Assembly (NCBI GenBank): GCA_964444835.1
Contig: CAYUIT010000035.1
Span: 1-39,403, forward strand
Direction: 5' to 3'
Origin: CADEED01 sp964444835
Lineage (GTDB): Bacteria > Pseudomonadota > Gammaproteobacteria > Steroidobacterales > Steroidobacteraceae
DNA: 39,403 nt
Shown here: piece after piece, positions 16,291-24,575 of the stretch
Layout of the letters: every line of letters begins with the position of its first letter
Position numbering within the stretch: position 1 is the first letter of the stretch
Position numbers and translations under genes: made by a program
Notes under the pieces: model-generated
The model's database searches: none
Told to the model about the DNA's origin: nothing
Seen by the model: only the letters and a program-made list of their open reading frames with translations

Positions 16291-17660
16291 GCGCAGCCGA
16301 AGTCCTGCCGAGTGATCCCGCGCTGCCGAACTTGGCGTCGTTGTTCGATCTCGAGCAAATGGGCCGCTTGCTCGCGCAGAATTTCGCTGGGCAGTCGGGT
16401 CCGATGAGCGCGGTCGCGGGCCCGATCCACTGCGAGATCGAGCGCGTGAAGTACCGACCGCGCCGCAACTGCGTCGTCGGCTATCGCGTCCGTTGGCCAG
16501 ATGGCCGCACGGCGCGCCCGGCGTGGCAACGGGCGGTCGTCGCGATGTATCCGCAAGACGAAGCCCGTGAGCGCGGCGCGCGAGCGGCCGCCGATCCCAC
16601 CGGCAATCCCGAACTCGTACGTGTCGCTACCGATTTAGGTTCGCTGCTGTGGCGCTTTCCACGCGATCGCAAGCTGCCGTCGTTGCCGCTCCTGAGCGAT
16701 CAAGGCGTCGTGCGCCAACAGTGGCTCGCACAGCTTGCAGCGGCCACCTGGCCTGATACGCCGCACATCGTGTCGGCGCGTGCGCAAGTTGTTAGCTACT
16801 TTCCTGAGCATGGGTGCACCGTGCAAGCCCGCGTCAGGCTCGGCGATGCCTCGGGGCGCGTGCGACGCGTGTGGGTCGTATTCGGCAAGGCGCGCTACGA
16901 CGATGCTGGCGCGCAGACCGAGCGCATCATGCGCGCATTGCAGGCGAGCGACGCGGCACGCGACGGCGCGGTGGGCTTTGCGCGGCCACTCGGCTTCGAT
17001 GCGGCACACCGCGTACATTGGCAAGAGGGCGTGCGCGCGCCGACGCTGGACCGCGTCCTGATCAGCAAAGAGCCGCAGGAGCGCACCTGGACGCAAGTCG
17101 CGCGTGCTGTCGCTGCCTTACATCGCACGCCGCTCGCACTGCCGGCACGCCTAACAGGCGAGCTGATCGTCGCAGAAATCGAGCGCGCCCAGCAGATCGT
17201 TGCACTGGCCTGTCCTGACGCGGCCGTTGCGCTCCAAGCCGTTGTGGCGCGGTTGTTAGCCACCCGTCGTAACCGTGATTTCGCCACCGTCGGCACGACG
17301 CACGGCGATCTACACAGCAAGAACATTCTGCTGAGCCCCCGGCGTGTGTATCTCATCGATCTCGATCGCGTCGCGGCCGGCGTTCCGAACGCAGAGCTTG
17401 GCAGCCTGCTCGCCGAAGAGGCGTATCGCACCTGTCTCGCGGACGTATCGCCTGACATCGCGAAGCTCGAACAGATCGCGCGCGCTTATGCGCACGAAGT
17501 GCCGTGGGCGGTCGAGGCCGAGGATGTCCGGTGGCACATCGCCGCAGCGCTCATTCGCGAGCGCGCCTATCGTTGTGTGACCTCACTCAAGCCAGGGCGC
17601 TTGGGTTCGCTGCCGCGCGTGATCGATGCGGCCCGCGCATGCTTGGAGCGAGTCGCCTGA
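16287..17660 (+). CDS. Aminoglycoside-phosphotransferase-fold kinase-like protein 1
   Basis: This is a 457-residue protein. The C-terminal half has the APH/choline-kinase catalytic loop HGDLHSKNIL (339-348: Asp341 as base, Asn346 as metal ligand) and the DFG-equivalent VYLIDLDRVAAG (Asp358). The N-terminal half (1-250) is long and divergent, with KYRPRRNCVVGYRVRW near residues 55-70. Members of this fold phosphorylate small-molecule hydroxyls. In a glycan operon the likely target is a sugar or a lipid-linked intermediate, not an antibiotic. It overlaps the heparinase gene by four bases and the second kinase-like gene by one. Catalytic residues look intact, so activity is plausible; the substrate is unknown. 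Confidence 0.85.
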   Translation: MSAAEVLPSDPALPNLASLFDLEQMGRLLAQNFAGQSGPMSAVAGPIHCEIERVKYRPRRNCVVGYRVRWPDGRTARPAWQRAVVAMYPQDEARERGARAAADPTGNPELVRVATDLGSLLWRFPRDRKLPSLPLLSDQGVVRQQWLAQLAAATWPDTPHIVSARAQVVSYFPEHGCTVQARVRLGDASGRVRRVWVVFGKARYDDAGAQTERIMRALQASDAARDGAVGFARPLGFDAAHRVHWQEGVRAPTLDRVLISKEPQERTWTQVARAVAALHRTPLALPARLTGELIVAEIERAQQIVALACPDAAVALQAVVARLLATRRNRDFATVGTTHGDLHSKNILLSPRRVYLIDLDRVAAGVPNAELGSLLAEEAYRTCLADVSPDIAKLEQIARAYAHEVPWAVEAEDVRWHIAAALIRERAYRCVTSLKPGRLGSLPRVIDAARACLERVA

Positions 17661-18958
17661 TGGACGCGCGCTTCGCACCGTTTCTCGATCGCACCGTCGT
17701 GAGTGACTTGTTAGCCGCGGCGTGGCAGGCGACCAAGCCCGAGCGGGCGATCGTTGGCGTCGAAGTTCTGCACGCGTGGCGTAAAAGCTATGCAAATCCA
17801 CGCAGCGACGACAAAAGCTTTCTACGGGTTTGCTACGCGATCGATGTCCGTCATCGTGAACTCGGCGAGAGCTTGCGCGTCGTGCTGCACGGTGAGACGC
17901 GTTCGCTGGACGATTCGACGAGCCGCGATACTGCCGTTGGCCCTGCGATTCGCTTGCGGACCGGCAATCTCGCGCTCGAGCTGCAAGAGTTTCCCTACGA
18001 CGCGGCCCTGCCACAACTGCAGACGCTCACTCATCCGAGCCGCGTGCTCGAGGCGATGCCACCGTCTGCACGTACGAATTTCCGAGCGACACATTCGATC
18101 CGCAGCACACCCGTCAGTTATCGGCCCGGTGAGCGGTGCACGCTCGCACTCGCCGCGTATGTCAACGGCGCGCGAACGCCGGATGCGCGCGTGTTTGCCA
18201 AGACTTTCAGTGACGACCGCGCCGTACAGATCGGCGGTCGTCTGCGTCATCTCGCGCGTGAGTTGCATCAGCCGCGTCGCACGCTGCGCGTGCCGACGCT
18301 CTTCGTCGATACGCTGGATGAGCGTACGCTGTGGATGCCCGAGTTGCGGGGCACACCAGCCCTTGAAGCGCTGGATGCGGCTCCCGCACCGCGCTTGCAG
18401 AAGCTCGTCGCAGCGCTCGCGGAACTGCACGCGATCAAGCCCGTGCTCGCGCCAACGGCCGATCGCGCGCAACGCCTCGAGGAAGCGCATCGCAAAGTGC
18501 GCAAACTCGCGCGAGCCTTTCCCTTTGCAGAGAGCTACGGCGCACGGGCCGTGGAACGCTGCGCATCGCTATTGCCGCGCCTCGCGCCCCAGCACGATGC
18601 GCTGTGTCATGGCGATGCCCACCTCGGCCAATTCGCTTTTCTCGCCGACGGTGTTGCCATGTTCGATGTGGACGAGCTCGTCCGCGGCGATTTCGAAGCC
18701 GACCTGGCATCACTCGCGGTGTCCGTCGCTACCAACAGCCGCGTCGGCATCGAAGGCGTGCGCGACTCCCTTACACGGATTTTTCACGTGTATTCGCGTG
18801 CGCCGACAGCGGTGCGGCCGATCGATCCGCAGATCTACGAATTCTATCGGCGTCTGCAGCTCATCGATCGCGCGTACCGCGATCACTGGCGCCACGGTGC
18901 GGTGATGCGCTTCGCCATTGAACAAGCACTCCGGGCCGCGGCGGAGAACGATCAATGA
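17660..18958 (+). CDS. Aminoglycoside-phosphotransferase-fold kinase-like protein 2
   Basis: This is a 432-residue protein sharing its layout with the upstream neighbour. Its N-terminal half includes SYRPGERCTLALAAYVNG, comparable to the KYRPRRNC block of the first protein, and its C-terminal half has the catalytic loop CHGDAHLGQF followed by VAMFDVDELVRGDFEADLA. The usual Asn after HGDxHxx is Gln here, so metal binding and catalysis may be altered; the loop Asp and DFG-like Asp are kept. The pair probably arose by duplication and may act together, one possibly regulatory. The start is the ATG at 17660, which overlaps the upstream TGA. The stop overlaps the ABC exporter gene by four bases. 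Confidence 0.82.
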   Translation: MDARFAPFLDRTVVSDLLAAAWQATKPERAIVGVEVLHAWRKSYANPRSDDKSFLRVCYAIDVRHRELGESLRVVLHGETRSLDDSTSRDTAVGPAIRLRTGNLALELQEFPYDAALPQLQTLTHPSRVLEAMPPSARTNFRATHSIRSTPVSYRPGERCTLALAAYVNGARTPDARVFAKTFSDDRAVQIGGRLRHLARELHQPRRTLRVPTLFVDTLDERTLWMPELRGTPALEALDAAPAPRLQKLVAALAELHAIKPVLAPTADRAQRLEEAHRKVRKLARAFPFAESYGARAVERCASLLPRLAPQHDALCHGDAHLGQFAFLADGVAMFDVDELVRGDFEADLASLAVSVATNSRVGIEGVRDSLTRIFHVYSRAPTAVRPIDPQIYEFYRRLQLIDRAYRDHWRHGAVMRFAIEQALRAAAENDQ

Positions 18959-20775
18959 GCGACTCGACTGCCACGCCCATTGCGGCGATCTCCTCGACGG
19001 CAGAAGCGCTGCGCGTCGGTCGCGCAGAGCTCATGGGGATTGTCCGACGTCAGTTGCGCCAGCGTTGGGCGCAAATGTTGTTAGGGGTCGGCGCACTGCT
19101 CGCGCTGCTGGTCGTAGACCTCCTCGCGCCATGGCCGTTGAAGCTCGTCGTCGATACGGTACTACTCGATCGACCGTTGCCGCCCGAACTCGCTTGGTCC
19201 GCGCCTGTCTTCGCGCATGGCGACTTACTCGCGCTCGGCGTATTGGCGAGCGTCATCGCAGGCTTCGCCGTGCTGTCGGGCGTGTTTGCTTATGCACAGA
19301 CGTTCATCGGCGCGCGCATCGGCTACGAGATCACGCATGCTGTCCGCACGGCGCTGTTCACGCGCTTATCGCAACTGTCACTCGCGTTTCACGCGCGCAC
19401 CCGCTCGGGCGAATTGCTCACGCGCGTCGGCGCAGATACCACGTTGATTCGGGATCTGTTCGCCGATTGGGTGGTGAAGGCCGTCGCGGATGCGGCGCTG
19501 ATCGGCGGCATTCTCGTCGTGATGTTCCTGATGAACTGGCAACTCGGCGTGCTCGTCGCCTGCGCGTTGCCGTTGTTGTTCGTAGCGCTGCGCAGGATCA
19601 CGCGAGCGATTCGCAACACTGCGCGCGCGCAGCGCAAGCAGGACGGCGAACTCACGAGCCGGCTGAATGAAGCCTTGTCGTCGATGCAGTTGATCCAAGC
19701 TTTCGGGCGCGAAACGCATGAGCAGCAGCGGTTCGAGTACGAGAGCGAATTGAGCCGCGACGCGGGGATTCACAATGCACGCGCATCGGCGCTCGTGTCG
19801 CGCGCCGTCGGCCTGATCGCGGCACTCGCCACCGCGGCGACGGTGATGCTCGGCGGCCTGTTCGTCGTGCGGGGCACCTTGACCCCGGGCGACTTGTTAG
19901 TGTTTTTGGCTTACGTGGCGGCGTTGTTCAAGCCTGTCCGCGATCTCGGCAAGCTGGTCTCGAAGTTCTCGCGCGCTCGCGTCAGCGCCGACCGCTTGGC
20001 AGAATTGTTAGCCGTCAAGCCGACGGTTCGTGAGCGGGCCGACGCGGCGGATGCTGGGCGCGCACAAGGCGCGCTGAGCTTCCACGGAGTACGGTTCGCG
20101 TACGATGATGGACGGCCAGTGCTCGATGCCATCGAGCTCACCATTCGTGCCGGCGAGCACATCGCGATCATCGGGTCTTCGGGAGCCGGAAAATCGACGC
20201 TGCTGCGTCTCGCGCTGCGCCTCGACGATCCGCAGGCGGGCGAGATTCGCCTCGATGACCGGCCGATTCAGCTCCTCACACTGAGCTCGCTGCGGCGCGA
20301 AGTGGGTGTCGTGCTGCAAGACACGGCACTGCTCGGTGCCACGATCGCCGAGAACATTGCCTTCGGCGATCCAGACGCGACCCAAGCGCGCATCGAAGCC
20401 GCAGCGCGTTTGGCCGGTGTGCACGACTTCATCGCAAGCCTACCGCAGGGCTACGCCACGCCACTCGGCGAGCGCGGTGCCACGTTGTCGGGCGGTCAAC
20501 GCCAGCGTATTTGCATCGCGCGCACGCTCGTGCGCGACCCGGCCGTACTCATACTCGATGAACCGACTTCCGCCGTCGATCCAGCAATGGCGGCGTGGAT
20601 CGAGGGAACGATCACCGCGCATCGCCGCGGCCGCACCACTGTCGTCATGGGGCACCAGTTCACGTCCTTCGCCGCGTTCGATCGCGTGCTCGAAGTGCGC
20701 GGCGGTGCGATTCACGATGTGACGGCACGCGTCCGCACACCGACGCTGCGCGCTCTACCAGGACAGGTGGCCTAG
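18955..20775 (+). CDS. ABC exporter, transmembrane and ATPase domains fused (MsbA type)
   Basis: This is a 606-residue half-transporter. The type I exporter membrane domain spans about residues 35-340 with five to six helices. The nucleotide-binding domain has Walker A GSSGAGKST (407-415), signature LSGGQ (511-515) and Walker B VLILDE (531-536). It should work as a homodimer in the inner membrane. Family members flip lipids, lipid-linked oligosaccharides or peptides. In this operon it most likely exports the glycan or glycolipid built by the glycosyltransferases; it is not of the two-subunit Wzm/Wzt capsule type. It overlaps the second kinase-like gene by four bases and abuts the next glycosyltransferase gene with no gap. 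Confidence 0.94.
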   Translation: MSDSTATPIAAISSTAEALRVGRAELMGIVRRQLRQRWAQMLLGVGALLALLVVDLLAPWPLKLVVDTVLLDRPLPPELAWSAPVFAHGDLLALGVLASVIAGFAVLSGVFAYAQTFIGARIGYEITHAVRTALFTRLSQLSLAFHARTRSGELLTRVGADTTLIRDLFADWVVKAVADAALIGGILVVMFLMNWQLGVLVACALPLLFVALRRITRAIRNTARAQRKQDGELTSRLNEALSSMQLIQAFGRETHEQQRFEYESELSRDAGIHNARASALVSRAVGLIAALATAATVMLGGLFVVRGTLTPGDLLVFLAYVAALFKPVRDLGKLVSKFSRARVSADRLAELLAVKPTVRERADAADAGRAQGALSFHGVRFAYDDGRPVLDAIELTIRAGEHIAIIGSSGAGKSTLLRLALRLDDPQAGEIRLDDRPIQLLTLSSLRREVGVVLQDTALLGATIAENIAFGDPDATQARIEAAARLAGVHDFIASLPQGYATPLGERGATLSGGQRQRICIARTLVRDPAVLILDEPTSAVDPAMAAWIEGTITAHRRGRTTVVMGHQFTSFAAFDRVLEVRGGAIHDVTARVRTPTLRALPGQVA

Positions 20776-21966
20776 ATGAAGCCGACACTCTTGCTGTATT
20801 GCCAACACTCCGTCGGGATTGGGCATCTCACGCGGTCGTTTGCGTTGGCGCAGGCGCTCACCCGCGAGTTCCACGTCGTGTTCCTGAATGGCGGACCCGT
20901 GCCTGAAGGGGTGCCGGTGCCGCGCGGCATTGAGATCCTCGATCTGCCGCCGCTCGGCTTGGAAGATGGCCATCAACTCGTTGCGCGTCATTCGCAAGGC
21001 GACGTGGCCACCCTTCAGCACGAGCGCCGCGCGATCATTCTCGCCGCGTTCGCACGCGTGCAACCGGACGTGGTGTTCGTTGAGTTGTTTCCGTTCGGGC
21101 GCAAGAAATTCGCGTTCGAGTTGTTACCGCTCCTCAAAGCGGCGCGTCGCAGCGCGCGACGACCGATCGTCGTGTCGAGTTTGCGTGACATTCTGGTGGC
21201 CGCGCGCCCCGATCAACAACATCACGACGATCGCGCGGCCTGGCTGTGCCGACGCTATTTCGATGCCGTTCTCGTGCATGCCGACGAGCGACTCGCCAAA
21301 CTTGAAGATACGTTTCGTCCGCGACGCCCGCCTGGCGTGCCGATCCTCTACACCGGATTCGCTGTACCCGAGCGCGCGAGCGCGCGCGGCCGTTGGAGCG
21401 CGCCTCACGAGCGCAGCATTATGGTTTCCGCCGGTGGCGGACAAGTTGGGTATCCATTGCTACGGGCAGCGCTCGACGCACACGACTTGTTAGCTCGCGA
21501 TGCACGACCGCGCTTGGATCTCATCACTGGCCCATTCCTGCCCGAAGCCGAGCTGGCCGATCTCGCGGCACGAGTTGAGGGACGGGCGGATGTCGTGCTC
21601 GAGCGCGTCGTTCCAGATCTCGTCGCTCGTATGCGTCAGGCGTCGATGTCCGTGAGCCAATGCGGCTACAACACCGCGATGGATATCGTCGCGGCGGGCG
21701 TGCCGGCGCTGGTCGTGCCGTACGCCGCGGGCCGCGAAGATGAGCAAACCAATCGCGCGCGGCGTATGCAAGACCTGGGCTTGCTGCGCATGCTGGATGC
21801 GCGCGAGCTCGATGCAGCGCGTTTGGCCCGCGCGATCGAACAGACGCTCGAGTTTCGCCCGCGCGCGAACGTGCTCAATCTCGATGGCGCTCGCTGCACC
21901 GCGAGCGAGTTGTATCGACTCTGGAGCGAGCGCCACATGCCACGTTCGCAAATGGCGACCGCATGA
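20776..21966 (+). CDS. MurG-like (GT-B fold) glycosyltransferase
   Basis: This is a 396-residue protein. The N-terminus LYCQHSVGIGHLTRSFALAQAL is the Gly-loop strand of MurG-like enzymes. The C-terminal half has VSAGGGQVG and then SMSVSQCGYNTAMDIVAAGVPALVVPY followed by REDEQTNRARRM. The last blocks match the donor-site region of GT28-like transferases. It resembles the gene at 10427 only distantly. There is no membrane segment, so it should be peripheral on the cytoplasmic side. It begins directly after the ABC exporter stop and overlaps the deacetylase gene by four bases. Donor and acceptor are unknown. Confidence 0.88.
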   Translation: MKPTLLLYCQHSVGIGHLTRSFALAQALTREFHVVFLNGGPVPEGVPVPRGIEILDLPPLGLEDGHQLVARHSQGDVATLQHERRAIILAAFARVQPDVVFVELFPFGRKKFAFELLPLLKAARRSARRPIVVSSLRDILVAARPDQQHHDDRAAWLCRRYFDAVLVHADERLAKLEDTFRPRRPPGVPILYTGFAVPERASARGRWSAPHERSIMVSAGGGQVGYPLLRAALDAHDLLARDARPRLDLITGPFLPEAELADLAARVEGRADVVLERVVPDLVARMRQASMSVSQCGYNTAMDIVAAGVPALVVPYAAGREDEQTNRARRMQDLGLLRMLDARELDAARLARAIEQTLEFRPRANVLNLDGARCTASELYRLWSERHMPRSQMATA

Positions 21967-22715
21967 AGACCTTTCTCGATGCCACGATGCTGGCGCTCGC
22001 CGGCGCGCCGCGGCCGATTCGCTTTTTCTTCCGCGACGACGATGGTGGCTGGAGCGACGCGCAATTGCAGCGCCTCGTGCGCTTGTTTACGCAGCATGCC
22101 ACGCCGCTCGATATCGCCGTGATTCCCGGTGCAGCCACCCCGGAGTTGGCACAGTGGTTGCGGCCGCAGATCGGCCTAACGATGGGCATTCATCAACACG
22201 GCTACACACATCACAATCACGAGTCGGAAGGTCGCAAATGCGAGTTCGGCCCAAGTCGCGGCGCGCTGGAACAACGCAGCGACTTGCAGCGCGGTCGTGA
22301 GCTGCTGGATACGCTCTTCGGAGCAGCACTCGATCCGATTTTTACGCCCCCCTGGAACCGCTGTAGCCCCGATGCAGTTCGTGCATTACCGGATCTCGGC
22401 TTTCGAATGCTGTCGCGCGACATCACGGCAGCAGCGCTACCCGTACCGCCCAGCATTTGTGAGTTGCCGGTCGCTGTCGACTGGCAGAAGCATCGCATCG
22501 GCGCCGAGCCCGCGCTACAGCCACTCGCCGAAGCACTCACGCTGCACATCAACACACGGGACACCGTCGGCATCATGTTGCACCACGCGCGCATGGTGGA
22601 TCGCGATTTCGAACTGTTGGGCGAGTTGTTAGCACTACTCCAGGCGCACCCCCGCGCCGAGTGTCTGCCGATGCGTGCTTTTCTACCGTACGTAGCCAAG
22701 GAGTCGGCTGCATGA
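21963..22715 (+). CDS. NodB-type polysaccharide deacetylase-like protein
   Basis: This is a 250-residue protein with a divergent polysaccharide deacetylase (CE4-like) fold. FFFRDDDGGW (about 21-30) supplies the catalytic Asp cluster. HGYTHHNH contains the metal-binding H-x-x-x-H pair (His79, His83). FTPPWNR (127-133) replaces the usual R-x-P-Y motif and resembles the DUF2334-like branch. LHHARMVD near 206 supplies the late His. The enzyme would remove N- or O-acetyl groups from a glycan or precursor. No signal peptide is visible, so it may act in the cytoplasm before export, unlike most secreted family members. It overlaps the neighbouring genes by four bases on both sides. Confidence 0.86.
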   Translation: MKTFLDATMLALAGAPRPIRFFFRDDDGGWSDAQLQRLVRLFTQHATPLDIAVIPGAATPELAQWLRPQIGLTMGIHQHGYTHHNHESEGRKCEFGPSRGALEQRSDLQRGRELLDTLFGAALDPIFTPPWNRCSPDAVRALPDLGFRMLSRDITAAALPVPPSICELPVAVDWQKHRIGAEPALQPLAEALTLHINTRDTVGIMLHHARMVDRDFELLGELLALLQAHPRAECLPMRAFLPYVAKESAA

Positions 22716-24559
22716 ACCGCTTTTGGATTGCCGTCGCGCTTGCGACGCTCCCGTGCTTGGCGCACGCGAATGACTTGAGCGATGAGAGCTGGGTGGATCG
22801 CACGTTCCGCGTCACAGGCGGCTGGCGTGGCGACGTGTTCTACGCAGAGTCCGTGCAGCTCCGCGAATCGTACGATGATGACCAGCGCGGGCAAGTGACG
22901 GGCCGCGTTCGTCGCACGGACTACCGCGCCCGCACGTTCAAGATCGGTGCAGTTCATGTTCGCTGGGATGCGAAGACGCGCTTCGAGCGCATGACGAGCA
23001 AGCAGCTCTACGACGATCGCATGGTCCGCGTCACCGGCGAGATGGATGATGACACCTTGATCGCGAAGAGCATCCGCCCTGCCGAGGACGATGGCTCCAC
23101 ACAGATCACAGCGATCGCCACCTCGGCGCAGCGGCGCAAGGACGGCGCGATCGAACTCACGATGCTCGATTATCCGGTCGTCACCACTCGCACCGGCTAC
23201 AACGGCGTCACATCGCTGATTCGGCGCCAAGATTCCCGCCGTCCTGCGCCGCAGTCTTTCGGCCCCGGCAGTGGTCGACGCTGGTTCTTCTCGAGCGAGC
23301 TCGATCTCGAGTTGCGCGACCGTAACAACTACGACCTCGACGACGAAGGCGACACGTTTCTCGACTCCTCGTTATCGCTCGATCTCGAAGCGCTGTACTC
23401 GCCCACGTCGCGCCTGCATTTCTTCGCGAGCATTTCGGGCACAGCCGCCAAAGACTTGATGCGCGATGGCGGCACCGACGCTGCGGAAGTGGCACTCGAA
23501 CGCGATCAAATGTGGATGTTCGCTGATCGCATCTTCGGTACGGGTTTTGGCTTGCAAGTCGGCCGCCAGAACTTTCGCGAAACGCGCGAATGGTGGTGGG
23601 ACGACGATCTCGATGCGATTCGGCTCTACTACGACCGCGGTGCTGTGCACGCCGAGGTGGGAGTAGCGCAAGAGGTCGCTCGCGTGTCCTCGCTCGAAGA
23701 TCAAATCGATCCCGAGCAGGAAGACGTACAACGAGTGTTAGGTCTTGCGAGCTGGATGTGGGCACCGCGACAGAAGGTCGAGTTGTATTTCTTGCGAGCT
23801 AACGATCAGTCGGTTGTCGGGGCGATCGGCGACACGCTCGCCGAGGATCTCGAAGACGAGAGCGACGCCAGCCTCACGTGGTACGGCCTACGCGCCATCG
23901 GCTCGCGGCGTTTCGGGGACTGGGGTTCGGTCTCCTATTGGGCCGACTGGGCTACCGTGTCGGGGCGTGAGACCACACTCGACTTCGATACCGTGGACGA
24001 TCTCAGTACGATTACGGATGTCACGCGGCGCGATGTTCGCGGCAGCGCCTTCGACTTGGGTGCGACGTGGGAGACCGAGTTGCCACTGTCGCCATCACTC
24101 ACGGTGGGCTACGCCCGCGGCGATGGCGATGCGGATCCAGATGATTCTGTCGACGAGAGCTTTCGCCAAACCGGCCTGCACAATAACAAGTGGCGCTATG
24201 CGGGCGTGAATCGCTTCCGCACCTACGGCGAGGTATTGCGGCCCGAGTTGTCGAATCTCGCGATCAGCACCGTCTCTGTAGGCGTGCCGTTCCTGCGCAA
24301 TAGCTCCGTCGAGCTCGCGTGGCATGGCTTCAAACAAGTGACTGCAGCCGACTCGATGCGGGATTCGCGCTTGGATGTGGATCCGACCGGGCTCAATCGC
24401 GACATCGGCCAGGAGCTCGACTTGATCATCGGCGTGCGCGAAGGTCGCAGCATCGATTTCGCGTTGACGCTCGGCGTGTTCAAGCCCGGCGACGCATTTC
24501 CCGTGGATCAGCGCGAAACCGCCTATATCGGCGCGCTCGAGTTCACGATCAACTTGTAA
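22712..24559 (+). CDS. Outer-membrane beta-barrel (AlgE-like) with N-terminal DUF5666-like repeats
   Basis: This is a 615-residue protein. Residues 1-20 are a Sec signal peptide ending in AHA. Residues about 30-130 carry one partial and one full DUF5666-like repeat (for example RVTGGWRGDVFYAESV, then GQVTGRVRRTDYRARTFKIG and RVTGEMDDDTLIAKSI). From about residue 190 to the end there are alternating amphipathic strands with many Asp and aromatic residues, including FGTGFGLQVGRQNF, in the style of the alginate-export (AlgE) porins. It should be the outer-membrane exit channel for the operon's product. ATG 22712 has an AAGGAG Shine-Dalgarno and an ATGA overlap with the deacetylase gene. It is the last gene of the operon. 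The fusion of repeats and barrel links it to the two upstream DUF5666 proteins. Confidence 0.86.
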   Translation: MNRFWIAVALATLPCLAHANDLSDESWVDRTFRVTGGWRGDVFYAESVQLRESYDDDQRGQVTGRVRRTDYRARTFKIGAVHVRWDAKTRFERMTSKQLYDDRMVRVTGEMDDDTLIAKSIRPAEDDGSTQITAIATSAQRRKDGAIELTMLDYPVVTTRTGYNGVTSLIRRQDSRRPAPQSFGPGSGRRWFFSSELDLELRDRNNYDLDDEGDTFLDSSLSLDLEALYSPTSRLHFFASISGTAAKDLMRDGGTDAAEVALERDQMWMFADRIFGTGFGLQVGRQNFRETREWWWDDDLDAIRLYYDRGAVHAEVGVAQEVARVSSLEDQIDPEQEDVQRVLGLASWMWAPRQKVELYFLRANDQSVVGAIGDTLAEDLEDESDASLTWYGLRAIGSRRFGDWGSVSYWADWATVSGRETTLDFDTVDDLSTITDVTRRDVRGSAFDLGATWETELPLSPSLTVGYARGDGDADPDDSVDESFRQTGLHNNKWRYAGVNRFRTYGEVLRPELSNLAISTVSVGVPFLRNSSVELAWHGFKQVTAADSMRDSRLDVDPTGLNRDIGQELDLIIGVREGRSIDFALTLGVFKPGDAFPVDQRETAYIGALEFTINL

Positions 24560-24575
24560 AGCGCCGCAGCGCGCA

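Noticed and set aside
16287..18958. The APH-fold proteins as aminoglycoside resistance genes
   Set aside because: They lie coupled inside a glycan operon, are much longer than typical resistance APHs, and have divergent N-terminal halves.
22712..24559. Calling the cluster an alginate locus because of the AlgE-like barrel
   Set aside because: No Alg8/Alg44/AlgK/AlgD-type genes are present, and the synthesis genes are of other classes.
24560..24575. GCGC-CGCA-GCGC as a bidirectional terminator between convergent genes
   Set aside because: The stem is only four base pairs and there is no T-run on either strand.
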